Shown here: one piece after another, positions 63,890 through 64,000 of the stretch
Numbering within the stretch: the stretch's first letter is position 1
Layout of the letters: each line of letters opens with the position of its first letter
From: Actinomyces qiguomingii
GTDB lineage: Bacteria; Actinomycetota; Actinomycetes; Actinomycetales; Actinomycetaceae
NCBI RefSeq assembly: GCF_004102025.1
Contig: NZ_CP025228.1
Span: forward strand, 1,736,001 to 1,800,000
Length of the DNA stretch: 64,000 nt
Reading direction: 5' to 3'
The notes under the pieces: generated by a model
Seen by the model: the letters and a program-made list of their open reading frames with translations, nothing else
What the model was told of the DNA's origin: nothing
The model's database searches: none
Made by a program: the position numbers and the translations under genes

Positions 63890-64000
63890 GTGGAGATCCT
63901 GCGGGTGTTCAACAACAATGTGATCCTGGCGCGCGACGAGCTGGGGCGCGAAACGGTGCTGACCGGTCGCGGACTCGGCTTCCAATGCAAACCGGGTCAG
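63890..64000 (+). CDS. BglG/LicT-type transcriptional antiterminator, N-terminal fragment
   Basis: The first 37 residues of a CAT (co-antiterminator) RNA-binding domain, cut by the window edge. EILRVFNNNVILARDELGRE and TGRGLGFQCKPG match the opening of BglG/SacY/LicT proteins. Such proteins bind RNA antiterminator hairpins and respond to the phosphotransferase system through PRD domains, so a sugar PTS operon probably follows. The GTG start at 63890 lies 13 nt after the uvrC stop codon. Confidence 0.75.
   Translation, partial: MEILRVFNNNVILARDELGRETVLTGRGLGFQCKPGQ

Overview
The window is a chromosomal segment of a high-GC Gram-positive bacterium, most likely Actinomyces or a close relative in Actinomycetaceae. 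The call rests on a complete pupylation cassette, actinobacterial gene order around pdtaR-polA-rpsA-coaE-uvrB and uvrA/uvrC, a DtxR/IdeR-type iron box, an actinobacterial LexA box, and many genes that start without a Shine-Dalgarno sequence about 6 nt after a TANNNT element. I see no prophage, insertion sequence, CRISPR array, rRNA or replication origin. Both ends are cut inside genes: an aldo/keto reductase on the left and a BglG/LicT-type antiterminator on the right.

Layout. 1-3.4 kb: aldo/keto reductase; a thiosulfate-uptake pair (YeeE/TsuA-like carrier and TusA-like protein) preceded by a 27-residue leader peptide with three consecutive cysteine codons; a RecB-type nuclease. 3.5-7 kb: an RbsA/RbsC/RbsB-type sugar ABC operon behind a palindrome-containing promoter. 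7-10.4 kb: M50 protease, MFS exporter, methyltransferase. 10.5-20.8 kb: a compact gene series trmI-mpa-dop-pup-pafA-FKBP-like-hisF-hisI-trpC-like-lgt. No 20S proteasome genes lie in it, and the TrpC-like protein has lost most catalytic residues. 20.9-22.3 kb: pyruvate kinase. 22.3-26.7 kb (minus): iron-box-controlled FecBCD-type uptake operon ending in two paralogous amidotransferase-fold proteins of unknown function. 26.8-38 kb: an unusual short tRNA with a CAA anticodon, pdtaR, thioesterase, polA, rpsA, an unknown helical protein, a guanidine-II riboswitch with its SMR exporter, coaE, a 51-residue secreted peptide and uvrB. 38.1-41.9 kb: yybP-ykoY (manganese) riboswitch, TerC protein and P-type ATPase. 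42-46.7 kb: small genes, a long inverted repeat, and a bacteriocin-like locus made of a two-cysteine secreted protein plus an ABC ATPase and a large permease. 47-52.4 kb: uvrA with a LexA box, then divergent pdxR-like/pdxS. 52.4-57.4 kb: two tandem DUF2339-type membrane proteins. 57.4-59.4 kb: UDP-glucose pyrophosphorylase and four tRNA genes. 59.4-64 kb: two Cof-type HAD phosphatases, a 22-bp-period palindromic repeat, and uvrC.

How the genes work together. Several modules are legible from regulation: sulfur supply (poly-Cys leader to tsuA-tusA), iron supply (DtxR box to the FecBCD operon), manganese efflux (riboswitch to TerC, with a neighbouring P-type ATPase), guanidinium efflux (riboswitch to Gdx), nucleotide excision repair (uvrA, uvrB and uvrC all present, only uvrA with a visible LexA box), and protein tagging (mpa-dop-pup-pafA). 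All calls come from reading the sequence by eye; no database search was run.
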